In this document: piece after piece, positions 14,987-21,357 of the stretch | Numbering within the stretch: the first letter of the stretch is position 1 | Layout: every line of letters begins with the position of its first letter | Source of the DNA: a virus | IMG/VR virus record: IMGVR_UViG_3300018719_000012 | Span: 1-24,073 of that record | DNA: 24,073 nt | Strand: one strand, 5' to 3' | Translations under genes and position numbers: made by a program | The notes under the pieces: generated by a model | Database searches by the model: none | Told to the model about the DNA's origin: nothing | Seen by the model: only the letters and a program-made list of their open reading frames with translations

Positions 14987-15403
14987 TTATTTATTTACTT
15001 CCCATTCTTTTAACCACGTGGCTGTTATCTCCTTAAACTCTTTCTTTCTGGATTTAGGTATGCGAAAGGGAATCATTTCAGTAGGCTCACCATATTTCAA
15101 TGGCCTTTTTGCATTTTCTCGGAAGCCACCGACAGGCATATTGAAAAGATGCAGACCTTTTTCCTGATAATATTTAATCCAATAGCCTTCTCTCTCATAT
15201 CCGTTTTCAATATTCTCTTCAATTGCCGTTATCAATGGCACCTTACCTTCAGATATTAATTTCTTTATCCACTTGTTTTTAGCACAGTCTTTTCTCTCAC
15301 TGATATGGCCAATAAGCCTTTCAATCAAGCTTTTTGAAGTGACTCCAATGTATAAAATCTCTGAGGTATCAGGATCTTTTAAAGAATATACTGTGTATCT
15401 CAT
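14987..15403 (-). CDS. GIY-YIG nuclease with RHH-like C-terminal tail
   Basis: This minus-strand gene encodes 138 residues. The GIY-YIG fold is seen as TVYSLKD (4-10), LYIGVT (17-22), R29 and H33, E70 or E72 in the GYEREGYWI segment, and LFNMPVGG (86-93). This nuclease type makes strand breaks and is used by homing, repair and restriction enzymes. After residue 103, a segment GEPTEMIPFRIPKSRKKEF (105-123) plus a terminal helix resembles a ribbon-helix-helix DNA-binding unit. Its start overlaps the stop of the RHH gene (ATGA on the minus strand). It lies against the structural operon and 1 bp from the preceding plus-strand stop. A free-standing homing-type endonuclease is the best guess. Confidence 0.8.
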   Translation of the reverse strand: MRYTVYSLKDPDTSEILYIGVTSKSLIERLIGHISERKDCAKNKWIKKLISEGKVPLITAIEENIENGYEREGYWIKYYQEKGLHLFNMPVGGFRENAKRPLKYGEPTEMIPFRIPKSRKKEFKEITATWLKEWEVNK

Positions 15404-15579
15404 TTCTTTTTCTTTTTGAGATCTTCTAAATGCGCAAGTATAAATGTTTCCAATAGATTCTTTACACTTCGATGTTGTTCTTTGGCCATTTTTTCAATTT
15501 GCAGGGCTTGCTCAGGTGCAAAATGAACCTCGAATCTTTTCTTATTTGGATCTTTTGGCATTGTACGAATATCGTCCAT
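15400..15579 (-). CDS. Ribbon-helix-helix DNA-binding protein (59 aa)
   Basis: The minus-strand frame from the ATG at 15579 encodes 59 residues with the order of a CopG/Arc-type ribbon-helix-helix: strand KKRFEVHF (13-20), helix APEQALQIEKMAKEQ (21-35), turn HRS, helix VKNLLETFILAHLEDL (39-54), then a poly-Lys end. Such proteins bind inverted repeats as dimers and commonly repress their own promoter. A 27-bp palindrome lies 25 bp upstream of its start, next to a TATCTTTG -7-like element. Its stop overlaps the GIY-YIG start by ATGA, so the two form an operon. It is likely the regulator of this cassette. Confidence 0.75.
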   Translation of the reverse strand: MDDIRTMPKDPNKKRFEVHFAPEQALQIEKMAKEQHRSVKNLLETFILAHLEDLKKKKK

Positions 15580-15593
15580 AAAATATATTTTGT

Positions 15594-15601
15594 CAAAGAT
15601 A
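15594..15601 (-). promoter_or_regulatory. Candidate Bacteroidota-type -7 element TATCTTTG
   Basis: On the minus strand, TATCTTTG matches the TAnnTTTG -7 consensus exactly and lies about 15 bp before the ATG of the RHH gene. No clear TTTG -33 element is seen 19-21 bp further upstream. The palindromic operator occupies that position, which would suit repression of this promoter. Confidence 0.4.
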
Positions 15602-15604
15602 CAG

Positions 15605-15631
15605 AAAGTTACGTAAAAGTACCGTAACTTT
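15605..15631. promoter_or_regulatory. 27-bp palindromic operator AAAGTTACG-N9-CGTAACTTT
   Basis: Two perfect 9-bp arms (15605-15613 and 15623-15631) lie between the divergent RHH gene and the small membrane protein gene. A plus-strand -7-like TAACTTTA (15625-15632) overlaps the right arm. The size, symmetry and place fit the operator of the adjacent ribbon-helix-helix protein, controlling both directions. Confidence 0.6.
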
Positions 15632-15649
15632 ATTTTCTAAACCTAAACC

Positions 15650-15844
15650 ATGCTGGACTTCTTTTTACACAAAACTGACTTAAAGTTATCGATGTTGTTT
15701 ATTGCCATCGCCCTGGTAGGTATCATGGCAGCTGCATTTACACCTAACTTCCAGGCAAGACGTATGCGCTCCCGGACTCGAGTAACTTACAGGATAGGTA
15801 ATCGTTCCTGTTCATACCGTAATTATCAAAAAAGCGGATCTTAA
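15650..15844 (+). CDS. Small single-span membrane protein (64 aa)
   Basis: The 64-residue product has one strongly hydrophobic segment, LSMLFIAIALVGIMAAAF (residues 13-30), followed by a basic C-terminal tail, suggesting an inner-membrane protein with its tail in the cytoplasm. It begins 18 bp after the palindromic operator, divergent from the RHH/GIY-YIG pair. It may be part of the same cassette. A holin-like or cargo role is possible but unsupported. The gene is small, and the opposite strand also has a short open frame here, so confidence is moderate. Confidence 0.5.
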   Translation: MLDFFLHKTDLKLSMLFIAIALVGIMAAAFTPNFQARRMRSRTRVTYRIGNRSCSYRNYQKSGS

Positions 15845-15864
15845 TAATTAAAACCCAAATTGAT

Positions 15865-15876
15865 AACTTATAAGTT
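15865..15876. promoter_or_regulatory. Perfect palindrome AACTTATAAGTT
   Basis: A 12-bp perfect palindrome in the gap before the gene at 15930. Extended on the left it contains GATAACTTATA (15862-15872), whose complement TATAAGTTATC is found exactly at 1549-1559. This is probably an operator that uses the CTTATA/TATAAG core seen at 7443-7491. Confidence 0.4.
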
Positions 15877-15893
15877 GATTTTAGAAGACATGC

Positions 15894-15924
15894 TTTGACA
15901 ATTGCTGAGTTAAGTTTAAATTTA
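15894..15924 (+). promoter_or_regulatory. Candidate promoter TTTG-N19-TAAATTTA
   Basis: TTTG (15894-15897) and TAAATTTA (15917-15924) are 19 bp apart, close to the Bacteroidota -33/-7 arrangement with one mismatch in the -7 element. It ends 5 bp before the ATG at 15930, so the transcript would have almost no leader if that start is correct. Confidence 0.4.
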
Positions 15925-15929
15925 TAAGC

Positions 15930-16208
15930 ATGGAACATACACTTTCATGGTCATCTGATAATCTCGATCGGGATGCATTCAAACGGGTGTTTGGTAATTA
16001 TCCTGAAGATTTAAAAAGTTTTCCTGAGCTAAAAGCATATCCAATATTTCATCGAAATAACCTTCTAATGCCTGTAGGGCAGTTTGAAATGCAAAGTGAC
16101 GATATGTGGATTATCACAATAAAGAGTGGATTACCTGCACCTATCTGTACAAATACAATGGAGCCTATATTTATAGATGGGGAATTGGATCATTGGATTT
16201 GTGACTAA
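15930..16208 (+). CDS. Hypothetical protein (92 aa)
   Basis: This 92-residue acidic protein is soluble and has no recognisable domain. It contains several tryptophans and aromatic segments (WSSDNL, WIITIKSG) and ends LDHWICD. Its own promoter-like sequence and palindrome lie directly upstream, so it appears separately expressed from the neighbouring head genes, as accessory cargo genes often are. Its stop overlaps the end of the minus-strand gene by 4 bp. The function is unknown. Confidence 0.65.
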   Translation: MEHTLSWSSDNLDRDAFKRVFGNYPEDLKSFPELKAYPIFHRNNLLMPVGQFEMQSDDMWIITIKSGLPAPICTNTMEPIFIDGELDHWICD

Positions 16209-16417
16209 GCATTATTATCCACCAGATCAACAAAGCTCCAGTGTTCTACACCTTCAAATTTCTGAAATTTTACATATCGTACTTTATTACGTGCTACATC
16301 TCTAAAAGGGATTAATACTGTTTCTTCTCCTGGCTTTTTATAAAGACCGATATATCCTCTTGCAGCTTGCTGTAATTGCCATTCTTCCAGCTTTCCCTTT
16401 CGGTGAAGTGTTAACAT
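16205..16417 (-). CDS. Hypothetical minus-strand protein (70 aa)
   Basis: The minus-strand frame starting with ATG at 16417 encodes 70 residues with a plausible beta-rich pattern (GYIGLYKKPGEETVLIPFRD, residues about 21-40 in outline, then VRYVKFQKFEGVEHWSF). No cysteine cluster or membrane segment is present. It converges with the gene ending at 16208, overlapping it by 4 bp. The 121-bp gap to the scaffold-like gene must carry its promoter. The function is not recognised. Confidence 0.6.
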   Translation of the reverse strand: MLTLHRKGKLEEWQLQQAARGYIGLYKKPGEETVLIPFRDVARNKVRYVKFQKFEGVEHWSFVDLVDNNA

Positions 16418-16538
16418 TCTGCTGTTTTAGGCCGACAAGCTACACAATTTTATAACTAACTACCATCTTATGAAATGGCTTTTCACACTGTTATAACAGC
16501 ATTATACTTTCGGATTCAATTAAAGTTCTTTTCATCTT
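16418..16538. promoter_or_regulatory. Intergenic region before the scaffold-like gene, with palindrome and direct repeat
   Basis: This 121-bp gap contains the perfect palindrome CTGTTATAACAG (16488-16499) and two exact copies of CATCTTATGAA (16464-16474 and 16533-16543). The second copy includes the real ATG at 16539. The first copy starts an 8-codon mini-ORF (16470-16496). The gap must hold a promoter for the minus-strand gene ending at 16417 and probably one for the head genes. Confidence 0.4.
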
Positions 16539-17195
16539 ATGAAGGAAAAAATCATAGCCAGAATTAAGGCTAAGTTCCCGGCTGTAAATCTGTCGAAAAA
16601 AAGGTTGGACGAAATATCGGACAAACTAGCTGCGAAGATTACAGACGAAAACGAGATTGATGCACAGTTGGACGACTACAATGAGATCCGGCCCCTGGCT
16701 GAGATTGCACAAACGGACGACAAGATCAGAGACCTGAGTAACAAAGTAAAAAATGTTACAAAGCCTACTGAAACAAACGATCAATCTAGTTCCCAGCAAA
16801 CAGATACAACAGGTACTCCCGATGACACTCCCGCTTGGGCAAAAAGCCTGGTTGAAAGCAACCAGAAACTAGCTCAGAAACTGGAAGCGTTTGAAAAAGA
16901 AAAGGCGATCAGCAGCATGCAGTCAAAACTGGCTGCGCATGAAAAGCTGAAAGGCATCAGCCCTGTGTTTTACAAGGGCCGTGCACTGCCCGAAAAAGAG
17001 GAAGACCTGGACACATTTGTCGAAGGGATCGTAACTGATTTTAACACCTTCAAACAGGAAGCGGCGAATACCGGATTAACTAACTCCGGAGCACCTGCCA
17101 GTGCATCAAGTGCAACCACTAACAAGGTTTCTTCACTGATGCAGCTTGTACAGAATGACAAGAACAAAACAGCTGATAAAACAGCAGCAAAATAA
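16539..17195 (+). CDS. Scaffold-like protein upstream of the capsid gene
   Basis: The 218-residue protein is highly charged and mostly helical: an N-terminal domain (about 1-70), a Ser/Gln/Thr/Pro-rich linker (about 75-100), a coiled-coil segment WAKSLVESNQKLAQKLEAFE (about 99-118 in outline) and a Lys-rich C-terminal tail (about 195-218). This composition and the place just before decoration and major capsid genes fit a head scaffolding protein, which shapes the prohead and leaves before packaging. No protease motif was seen. The assignment rests on position and composition, not on a specific motif. Confidence 0.65.
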   Translation: MKEKIIARIKAKFPAVNLSKKRLDEISDKLAAKITDENEIDAQLDDYNEIRPLAEIAQTDDKIRDLSNKVKNVTKPTETNDQSSSQQTDTTGTPDDTPAWAKSLVESNQKLAQKLEAFEKEKAISSMQSKLAAHEKLKGISPVFYKGRALPEKEEDLDTFVEGIVTDFNTFKQEAANTGLTNSGAPASASSATTNKVSSLMQLVQNDKNKTADKTAAK

Positions 17196-17201
17196 ATACG
17201 T

Positions 17202-17573
17202 ATGAACAGTATTAAAAAAGAAGCAGGCGGATTCGAGAAAGTAGTTTTTGAATCCGTTATTGATACGTTGGCTGGAGGTACATCCCTGGATGTTACTGGC
17301 TATGTAAATGCTGACGGCGTGATCCCAGCTGGTACACCTGTAGGCCCTAAAAACGCTTCAACAGGATTGTCTGCCATCATCACCAATTCTGGTGGTACAC
17401 CTAGTGCTACTCCGATTGGTTACGTTCATCATACTGTTCCCCTGGTTGCCAATGGCAATAACTTGGTGGGCGTTGTGATCGAAGGTGTGATGAGAGCAGC
17501 TGCCATGCCGGCAGGTTATACATCTGCCCTTGGAGCACTGAGGACAGCAACACCAAAAGTGACGATCGTATAA
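17202..17573 (+). CDS. Head decoration-like protein
   Basis: The 123-residue protein is rich in Gly, Ala, Thr and Val with few charges, with beta-rich stretches (VIPAGTPVGP, PIGYVHHTVPL, VGVVIEGVMRAAAMP). This pattern resembles capsid decoration proteins (lambda gpD-like or analogous) that stabilise the shell. It starts 6 bp after the scaffold-like gene and precedes the major capsid gene by 65 bp, with a hairpin in between. The order scaffold, decoration, capsid is common in siphoviruses. The family is inferred from order and composition. Confidence 0.65.
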   Translation: MNSIKKEAGGFEKVVFESVIDTLAGGTSLDVTGYVNADGVIPAGTPVGPKNASTGLSAIITNSGGTPSATPIGYVHHTVPLVANGNNLVGVVIEGVMRAAAMPAGYTSALGALRTATPKVTIV

Positions 17574-17593
17574 ATTATACGATCTTCTTTTTG
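17564..17593 (+). terminator. Hairpin with T-rich tail between decoration and capsid genes
   Basis: GATCGTATA (17564-17572) and TATACGATC (17576-17584) are perfect 9-bp arms around a 3-bp centre, followed by TTCTTTTTG. The hairpin overlaps the TAA of the decoration-like gene. It could be a partial terminator, a processing site or an mRNA stabiliser for the highly expressed capsid transcript. Confidence 0.5.
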
Positions 17594-17638
17594 TTATCCG
17601 TACAACGTAAACATTAAAAACTTTTCAATCTTATTAAG

Positions 17639-18736
17639 ATGATTGATGTAACTAAAATTGTAAGCGAATTTAACCAGGCTGACCTGCAGGCTTACATCGA
17701 AGAGTATACCATGGGAGATCTTCAGTTTAAGAACTATTTCCCTTCTGTGTATACGCCAAACCTGACGTTTGAGGCACTGGAAGCCCAGTTCTCTGCAAAG
17801 GTTGCGGCCGATGTGGTTGCTTTTGACTCCCGCGCTCCGCGTAAGGGCCGTCAAACCCCTGGTAAAAGATCCGGCGATATCCCTAAAGTGGAAGTGGCCC
17901 GGGTCAAAAAAGAATCAGATCTGAACGTATACCGTCAATTGCAGGCAGCATTCAATGCGGCTAACAATGATGGAACACGCGTGCAGATCGCTAAACGCCT
18001 CATCGACTGGATGTATGAGGACAGTTCTTTCGTTCTGGACAGCGTGAATGCCCGTATGGAGTGGTTGGCAAAGCGAATCGCTTCAACCGGTAAATACAGC
18101 CTGACGGTGACCAACAACGAAGGCGGTGTTCAGACAAAAGTGGATGTGGATTTCGGTATTCCGGGTGCTAACGTGACAAACGCTTCTGTAGATTGGGATT
18201 CAACCGCTACAGCAAAGCCGGTTACTGACATCAGGGCAAAGCAAACAGCGGCCAGGGCTAAAGGTCTTCGCCTGCAATATGCTTTCACAGATGCAGCAAC
18301 TTTTGATCGCATGGTGGCCACTGAGGAAATGCAGAAGTTCACTGCTTCTTATGTATCCAATGCCTTAGGCTTGCAGATGCAGCCTAACCTGGATTCAGTG
18401 AACACAGCATTGCGTGCAGCCGGTCTGCCTACTTTCATTATTTGGGATTCCTATGTGAATGTAGAAAGCAAAGCTGGTGTACATGTCACTACAACCGGAT
18501 GGGAAGATGGCAATGTCACTTTCGCTGCCACCAACATCCTGGGTGCGACTCAGTACACCACTACAGCGGATGGTTTCGTCAATATTGACGACAGCGTGAA
18601 GGTGAACAATGATTTTGTCCTGGTGAAAGCTTATGCGCTTCAGGATCCGATCAGTGTGGTGACCAAAGGTGTAGCTTATGCAACACCAGTTCTGAACGGT
18701 GCGAACAGCCTGTTCATTTTGAAAACTCAGTTGTAA
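17639..18736 (+). CDS. Major capsid protein
   Basis: At 365 residues and with head genes on both sides, this is the main shell protein. The sequence has the features of HK97-fold capsid proteins of the phage_cap_E group: an N-terminal helical arm (about 1-40), a long helix with NVYRQLQAAFNAAN (about 97-110) and SVNARMEWLAKRIAS (about 135-149), and a beta-rich C-terminal half with an Ala/Gly-rich end (PTFIIWDSYVNVESKAG, about 263-279). Codon use is neat and the GC content slightly higher than in nearby accessory genes, typical of a highly expressed gene. No fused protease is present. Confidence 0.85.
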   Translation: MIDVTKIVSEFNQADLQAYIEEYTMGDLQFKNYFPSVYTPNLTFEALEAQFSAKVAADVVAFDSRAPRKGRQTPGKRSGDIPKVEVARVKKESDLNVYRQLQAAFNAANNDGTRVQIAKRLIDWMYEDSSFVLDSVNARMEWLAKRIASTGKYSLTVTNNEGGVQTKVDVDFGIPGANVTNASVDWDSTATAKPVTDIRAKQTAARAKGLRLQYAFTDAATFDRMVATEEMQKFTASYVSNALGLQMQPNLDSVNTALRAAGLPTFIIWDSYVNVESKAGVHVTTTGWEDGNVTFAATNILGATQYTTTADGFVNIDDSVKVNNDFVLVKAYALQDPISVVTKGVAYATPVLNGANSLFILKTQL

Positions 18737-18747
18737 AAGTTCTTTGA

Positions 18748-19053
18748 ATGACGATACTAGAAGCTTTGATGGCAGAACTGGATGAGGCAAGTGTTGGAAC
18801 CAACACGCTTGAGAAAGTTCTTGCCACTCATAATCTTCCAGCTGCGTCAACATATAGTCCTGTGGACCATGACAAGGCGATAGATATGTGCGTGATAGAT
18901 ATTTTGAAAAAGATACTATCACGTGCATCAATCTCTGAAGGTGGTTACTCGGTTAAGTATGATCCGGGCGCTATCCAGGCAAGAATTGCTGATCTGTATA
19001 AGAAACATGCGATAGAGGATTCCAAGTCTTCCATTCAAAGGTTCATCATATGA
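18748..19053 (+). CDS. Head-tail connector adaptor-like protein
   Basis: The 101-residue helical protein is the first gene after the capsid, the usual place of the adaptor (HK97 gp6/SPP1 gp15-like) that docks on the portal. The sequence shows paired helices (residues about 1-26, 41-61, 73-90), matching the small all-helical fold of adaptors. The stop overlaps the next start (ATGA). No specific motif is decisive, so the call depends on gene order. Confidence 0.65.
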   Translation: MTILEALMAELDEASVGTNTLEKVLATHNLPAASTYSPVDHDKAIDMCVIDILKKILSRASISEGGYSVKYDPGAIQARIADLYKKHAIEDSKSSIQRFII

Positions 19054-19382
19054 TCGTGCAATATCCTGATGTGATGTCATTTTCTTCTGCTGAAAACGCT
19101 TCAACAGATGGATCCGGGAACTGGCAGGCCGGTAGTAATGGGAGTACAACTTCTATCAACTGCAGGTATGAGCCAGGAAGCGGATACGGGTTTGTTGTGG
19201 CAACAGACGGAAAACGGATTAACTACACTGGAATTGCTTACCTGCCTAAAACGGCGCCGGAGATCAAGGAAGGATCAGTCGTTCAGATTGTCATCAAGCG
19301 TGAAGGGCAGAGTGATATAGTGATGAAAGAAAAGGCACTTCGTTTTTCTCGTGGTCAGTTAAATGCACGGGTATGGCTGTAA
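19050..19382 (+). CDS. Head closure (stopper)-like protein
   Basis: The 110-residue protein is beta-rich (TSINCRYEPGSGYGF, NYTGIAYLPK, VVQIVIKREG, ALRFSRGQLNARVWL), matching the small beta-barrel fold of head-closure proteins such as SPP1 gp16 or HK97 gp7. It starts within the stop of the adaptor-like gene and ends inside the next gene by 10 bp, so it belongs to a tight translational chain. The role, sealing packaged DNA at the head neck, is inferred from order and fold pattern. Confidence 0.65.
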   Translation: MIVQYPDVMSFSSAENASTDGSGNWQAGSNGSTTSINCRYEPGSGYGFVVATDGKRINYTGIAYLPKTAPEIKEGSVVQIVIKREGQSDIVMKEKALRFSRGQLNARVWL

Positions 19383-19834
19383 GCTTGAAACCTAAATTCA
19401 AAAAGGCTGATATCGAAAGAATCGTTCTTGAAAGAATGATGCGGATTGAAAGCGCGGTATTGATGCGGTTGCAGCGTGTTGGTGAGAATTTCATCACTAA
19501 TGCCAGAAATCTTGGAGAATACACTGACCAGACAGGAAACCTGAGAAGTTCAAAAGGGTACGTGGTTTTACGTAACGGTGTACAATATGCCAATGGAGGC
19601 TTTGAACAGGTCAAAGGTGGCAGTGCAGGAAAAATAGCTGGCAATGCAGCATTAAGTGAAGCCATGCAAAAGTTCCCTACAGGATTGGTCCTGATCTGTG
19701 TGGCAGGAATGGACTACGCAGCAGCTGTTGAAGCAAAAGGAAAAGATGTACTAACCGGATCTTCACTCATTGCAACACAGGAACTGAAGAAAGCTTTAAA
19801 GGAGATCAGTAGGAAAATAGAAACAATGCGATGA
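19373..19834 (+). CDS. HK97 gp10-like connector/tail protein
   Basis: This 153-residue protein has the HK97 gp10-like pattern: an N-terminal helical region with ADIERIVLERMMRIESAVLMR (residues about 12-32 in outline), a YTDQTGNLRSS segment (50-60) and a C-terminal VAGMDYAAAVEAKGKDVL (109-126), the most conserved part of the family. The family sits at the neck or tail completion site of siphoviruses. It overlaps the preceding gene by 10 bp and the following one by 4 bp (ATGA). Confidence 0.78.
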   Translation: MAVSLKPKFKKADIERIVLERMMRIESAVLMRLQRVGENFITNARNLGEYTDQTGNLRSSKGYVVLRNGVQYANGGFEQVKGGSAGKIAGNAALSEAMQKFPTGLVLICVAGMDYAAAVEAKGKDVLTGSSLIATQELKKALKEISRKIETMR

Positions 19835-20256
19835 TTACAAGTTCTGAATTGATACAGGTTGTTTATGATGGGCTGAAAGGCTCATTGCTTGAACAGGCCG
19901 TTTCAGGGAAAATTTATAAACGTCGCCGGCCAAAGAACAGTAACCTGGAAGATGTGGTGATCAACTCTCTTCCAACCGTAAATGGACAACTGCAACAGGC
20001 TGTATTGAATGTAAATGTTTTTGTGCCGGATCTGCAGCTTTCAATCGGTGGTGAGAAACAAAATCTGCCAGATGAGAAAAGGCTGAATGAACTGGAGGTA
20101 TTAGCTGTATCTGTTTTAAAAGAAGGTTCCGCTGAGGACAGCCAGAAAAGGTTTATACAATTTGAAGTGCAACAAACCAACATCCTGGAGGATGACGAAA
20201 GTGATCAGTATTTCATCAACATAAGATTACAATTTTTTATCACGAACATCAACTAA
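19831..20256 (+). CDS. Tail terminator-like protein
   Basis: The 141-residue protein sits between the gp10-like and major tail genes, the usual place of the tail terminator (lambda gpU-like), which caps the tail tube. It has a mixed fold with N-terminal helix (1-20), a KRRRPKNSN basic loop (30-38) and a C-terminal beta pair (RFIQFEVQQ, YFINIRLQFFITNIN). The ending, a strand of alternating hydrophobic residues, fits a gpU-like sheet. The assignment is from order and overall pattern. Confidence 0.65.
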   Translation: MITSSELIQVVYDGLKGSLLEQAVSGKIYKRRRPKNSNLEDVVINSLPTVNGQLQQAVLNVNVFVPDLQLSIGGEKQNLPDEKRLNELEVLAVSVLKEGSAEDSQKRFIQFEVQQTNILEDDESDQYFINIRLQFFITNIN

Positions 20257-20262
20257 TAAAAG

Positions 20263-20778
20263 ATGGCAAAAAAATCAATCGGTCTCAAAAGTATCAAGAT
20301 GGGTGCTATCGCCGTTGATGGCGGTATGGGCACTGTTCTTACTCAGGTGGGTGCCACTGTTTCAGATACAGCAGCCCTTACAACTGAAGAGGGAACAAAA
20401 ACGGACTTTAATATCGAGGAATCAGATGCTCCGTTCTTTTCCATTGAAAGTGCACCGGGCAGGAAAGTATTAGCATGGAGCTCATATGACGTGGACCTTG
20501 ATACGCTATCACGTTTCTGGGGTGGTACCGTTGCCGCTGCAAGTGGTGGAAACGGAAGAAGCTGGGAAATGCCTGATACATTACCCGTTATCGAAAGATC
20601 CATTGAGATTGAAACGAAAGACGGCTGGAAGATTCAGATCCCTCGTTTGTCCCTGACAGCAAAGCTCCAGTGGAACCTGCAGAAAACCAAACTGGCACAG
20701 ATCGACCTGGAAGGTGTGATCCTGAAACCAGAAAAAGCAGGAGTGAGCGCTACCAAGTTCATCGAGCCAGTGGCATAA
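20263..20778 (+). CDS. Major tail (tube) protein
   Basis: The 171-residue protein has the composition of a tail tube subunit: long beta-strand stretches, few cysteines, abundant Gly/Thr/Ser and a repeated pattern of charged and hydrophobic residues (VIERSIEIETKDGWKIQIP, about 109-127). It starts 6 bp after the terminator-like gene and is followed by a strong terminator. Downstream lie the chaperone pair and the tape measure gene, the classical order. The size is normal for a single-domain tube protein without Ig-like decoration. Confidence 0.8.
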   Translation: MAKKSIGLKSIKMGAIAVDGGMGTVLTQVGATVSDTAALTTEEGTKTDFNIEESDAPFFSIESAPGRKVLAWSSYDVDLDTLSRFWGGTVAAASGGNGRSWEMPDTLPVIERSIEIETKDGWKIQIPRLSLTAKLQWNLQKTKLAQIDLEGVILKPEKAGVSATKFIEPVA

Positions 20779-20799
20779 ACATAAATCAGATTCATTTTT

Positions 20800-20825
20800 A
20801 AAGGCTGTCAAAAGACAGCCTTTTT
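20800..20825 (+). terminator. Rho-independent terminator after the major tail gene
   Basis: AAAGGCTGTC (20800-20809) and GACAGCCTTT (20814-20823) are perfect 10-bp arms around an AAAA loop, with a run of five T at the 3' side. It lies 21 bp after the major tail stop and 7 bp before the chaperone gene, so chaperone and tape measure expression depend on readthrough or a local promoter. Confidence 0.88.
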
Positions 20826-20832
20826 ACCATAT

Positions 20833-21357
20833 ATGAAAGAAATACTGCAAAAGGTACCTGATGTTGTTACAGAAAAGGCCATTCAGTTTGACATCACTAT
20901 CCTTCCAAAAAACAAATTCCATGGCCAGCTGCAGAAATACAGGCTGGCACCTACAAAACAAAGTTTCAGCATTCGTCCGTTAGTTTTAGGAACCCTGTAT
21001 CGTATCTCAAAGCTGTTATTAAAGATCGACGTAAACGGTTTTCAGGAATCAGGTACCTTAAGCCTGGCCTACCAGCTGATGAAAGAACATTCATCCACCG
21101 TTATAAATATTATTGGCCTTGCTATAACGAATTCTAAACAGCTTCCGGATAAAAAGCTTTTAGAATTGATAAGGTTTAATCTGTCATCTGATGAATGTGT
21201 TACAGTTCTTTCATTTGTACTAAAGCAAATGGAAGTAACGTCTTTTATACAGTCTATAATCTCCATAAGAGGGCTGGATCTGATAACGCCGAAGGAGATG
21301 AATCCACAGACCCAGGGGAGTACAGTAGCCCCTGGAGCACCATCGGTGCTATCTTAA
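20833..21357 (+). CDS. Tail assembly chaperone, short form (gpG-like)
   Basis: The 174-residue product lies between the major tail and tape measure genes, the place of the lambda gpG-like chaperone that coats the tape measure during tail assembly. It is mostly helical, with a middle segment YQLMKEHSSTVINIIGLAI (about 80-98) and a short Pro/Gln/Gly-rich end (about 154-174) that begins where an overlapping -1 frame carries coding sequence. A GC-rich hairpin (21312-21335) lies in the overlap. The short and frameshifted forms together would match the G/GT arrangement. Confidence 0.78.
   Translation: MKEILQKVPDVVTEKAIQFDITILPKNKFHGQLQKYRLAPTKQSFSIRPLVLGTLYRISKLLLKIDVNGFQESGTLSLAYQLMKEHSSTVINIIGLAITNSKQLPDKKLLELIRFNLSSDECVTVLSFVLKQMEVTSFIQSIISIRGLDLITPKEMNPQTQGSTVAPGAPSVLS

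Noticed and set aside
15744-15938. Minus-strand 64-codon frame opposite the small membrane protein
   Set aside because: It would run through the candidate promoter and palindrome before 15930 and has no recognisable pattern. The plus-strand frame has a clear membrane segment.
18395-18931. Minus-strand 178-codon frame at the capsid 3' end
   Set aside because: It runs antisense to the major capsid and adaptor genes. Its Ser/His/Cys-rich sequence resembles a shadow of coding DNA.
21195-21300. Independent start of the T-like chaperone frame at the ATG 21195
   Set aside because: The first 35 or so codons of that frame are not protein-like and are shared with the gpG-like gene. Frameshifting within the overlap explains the downstream part better.
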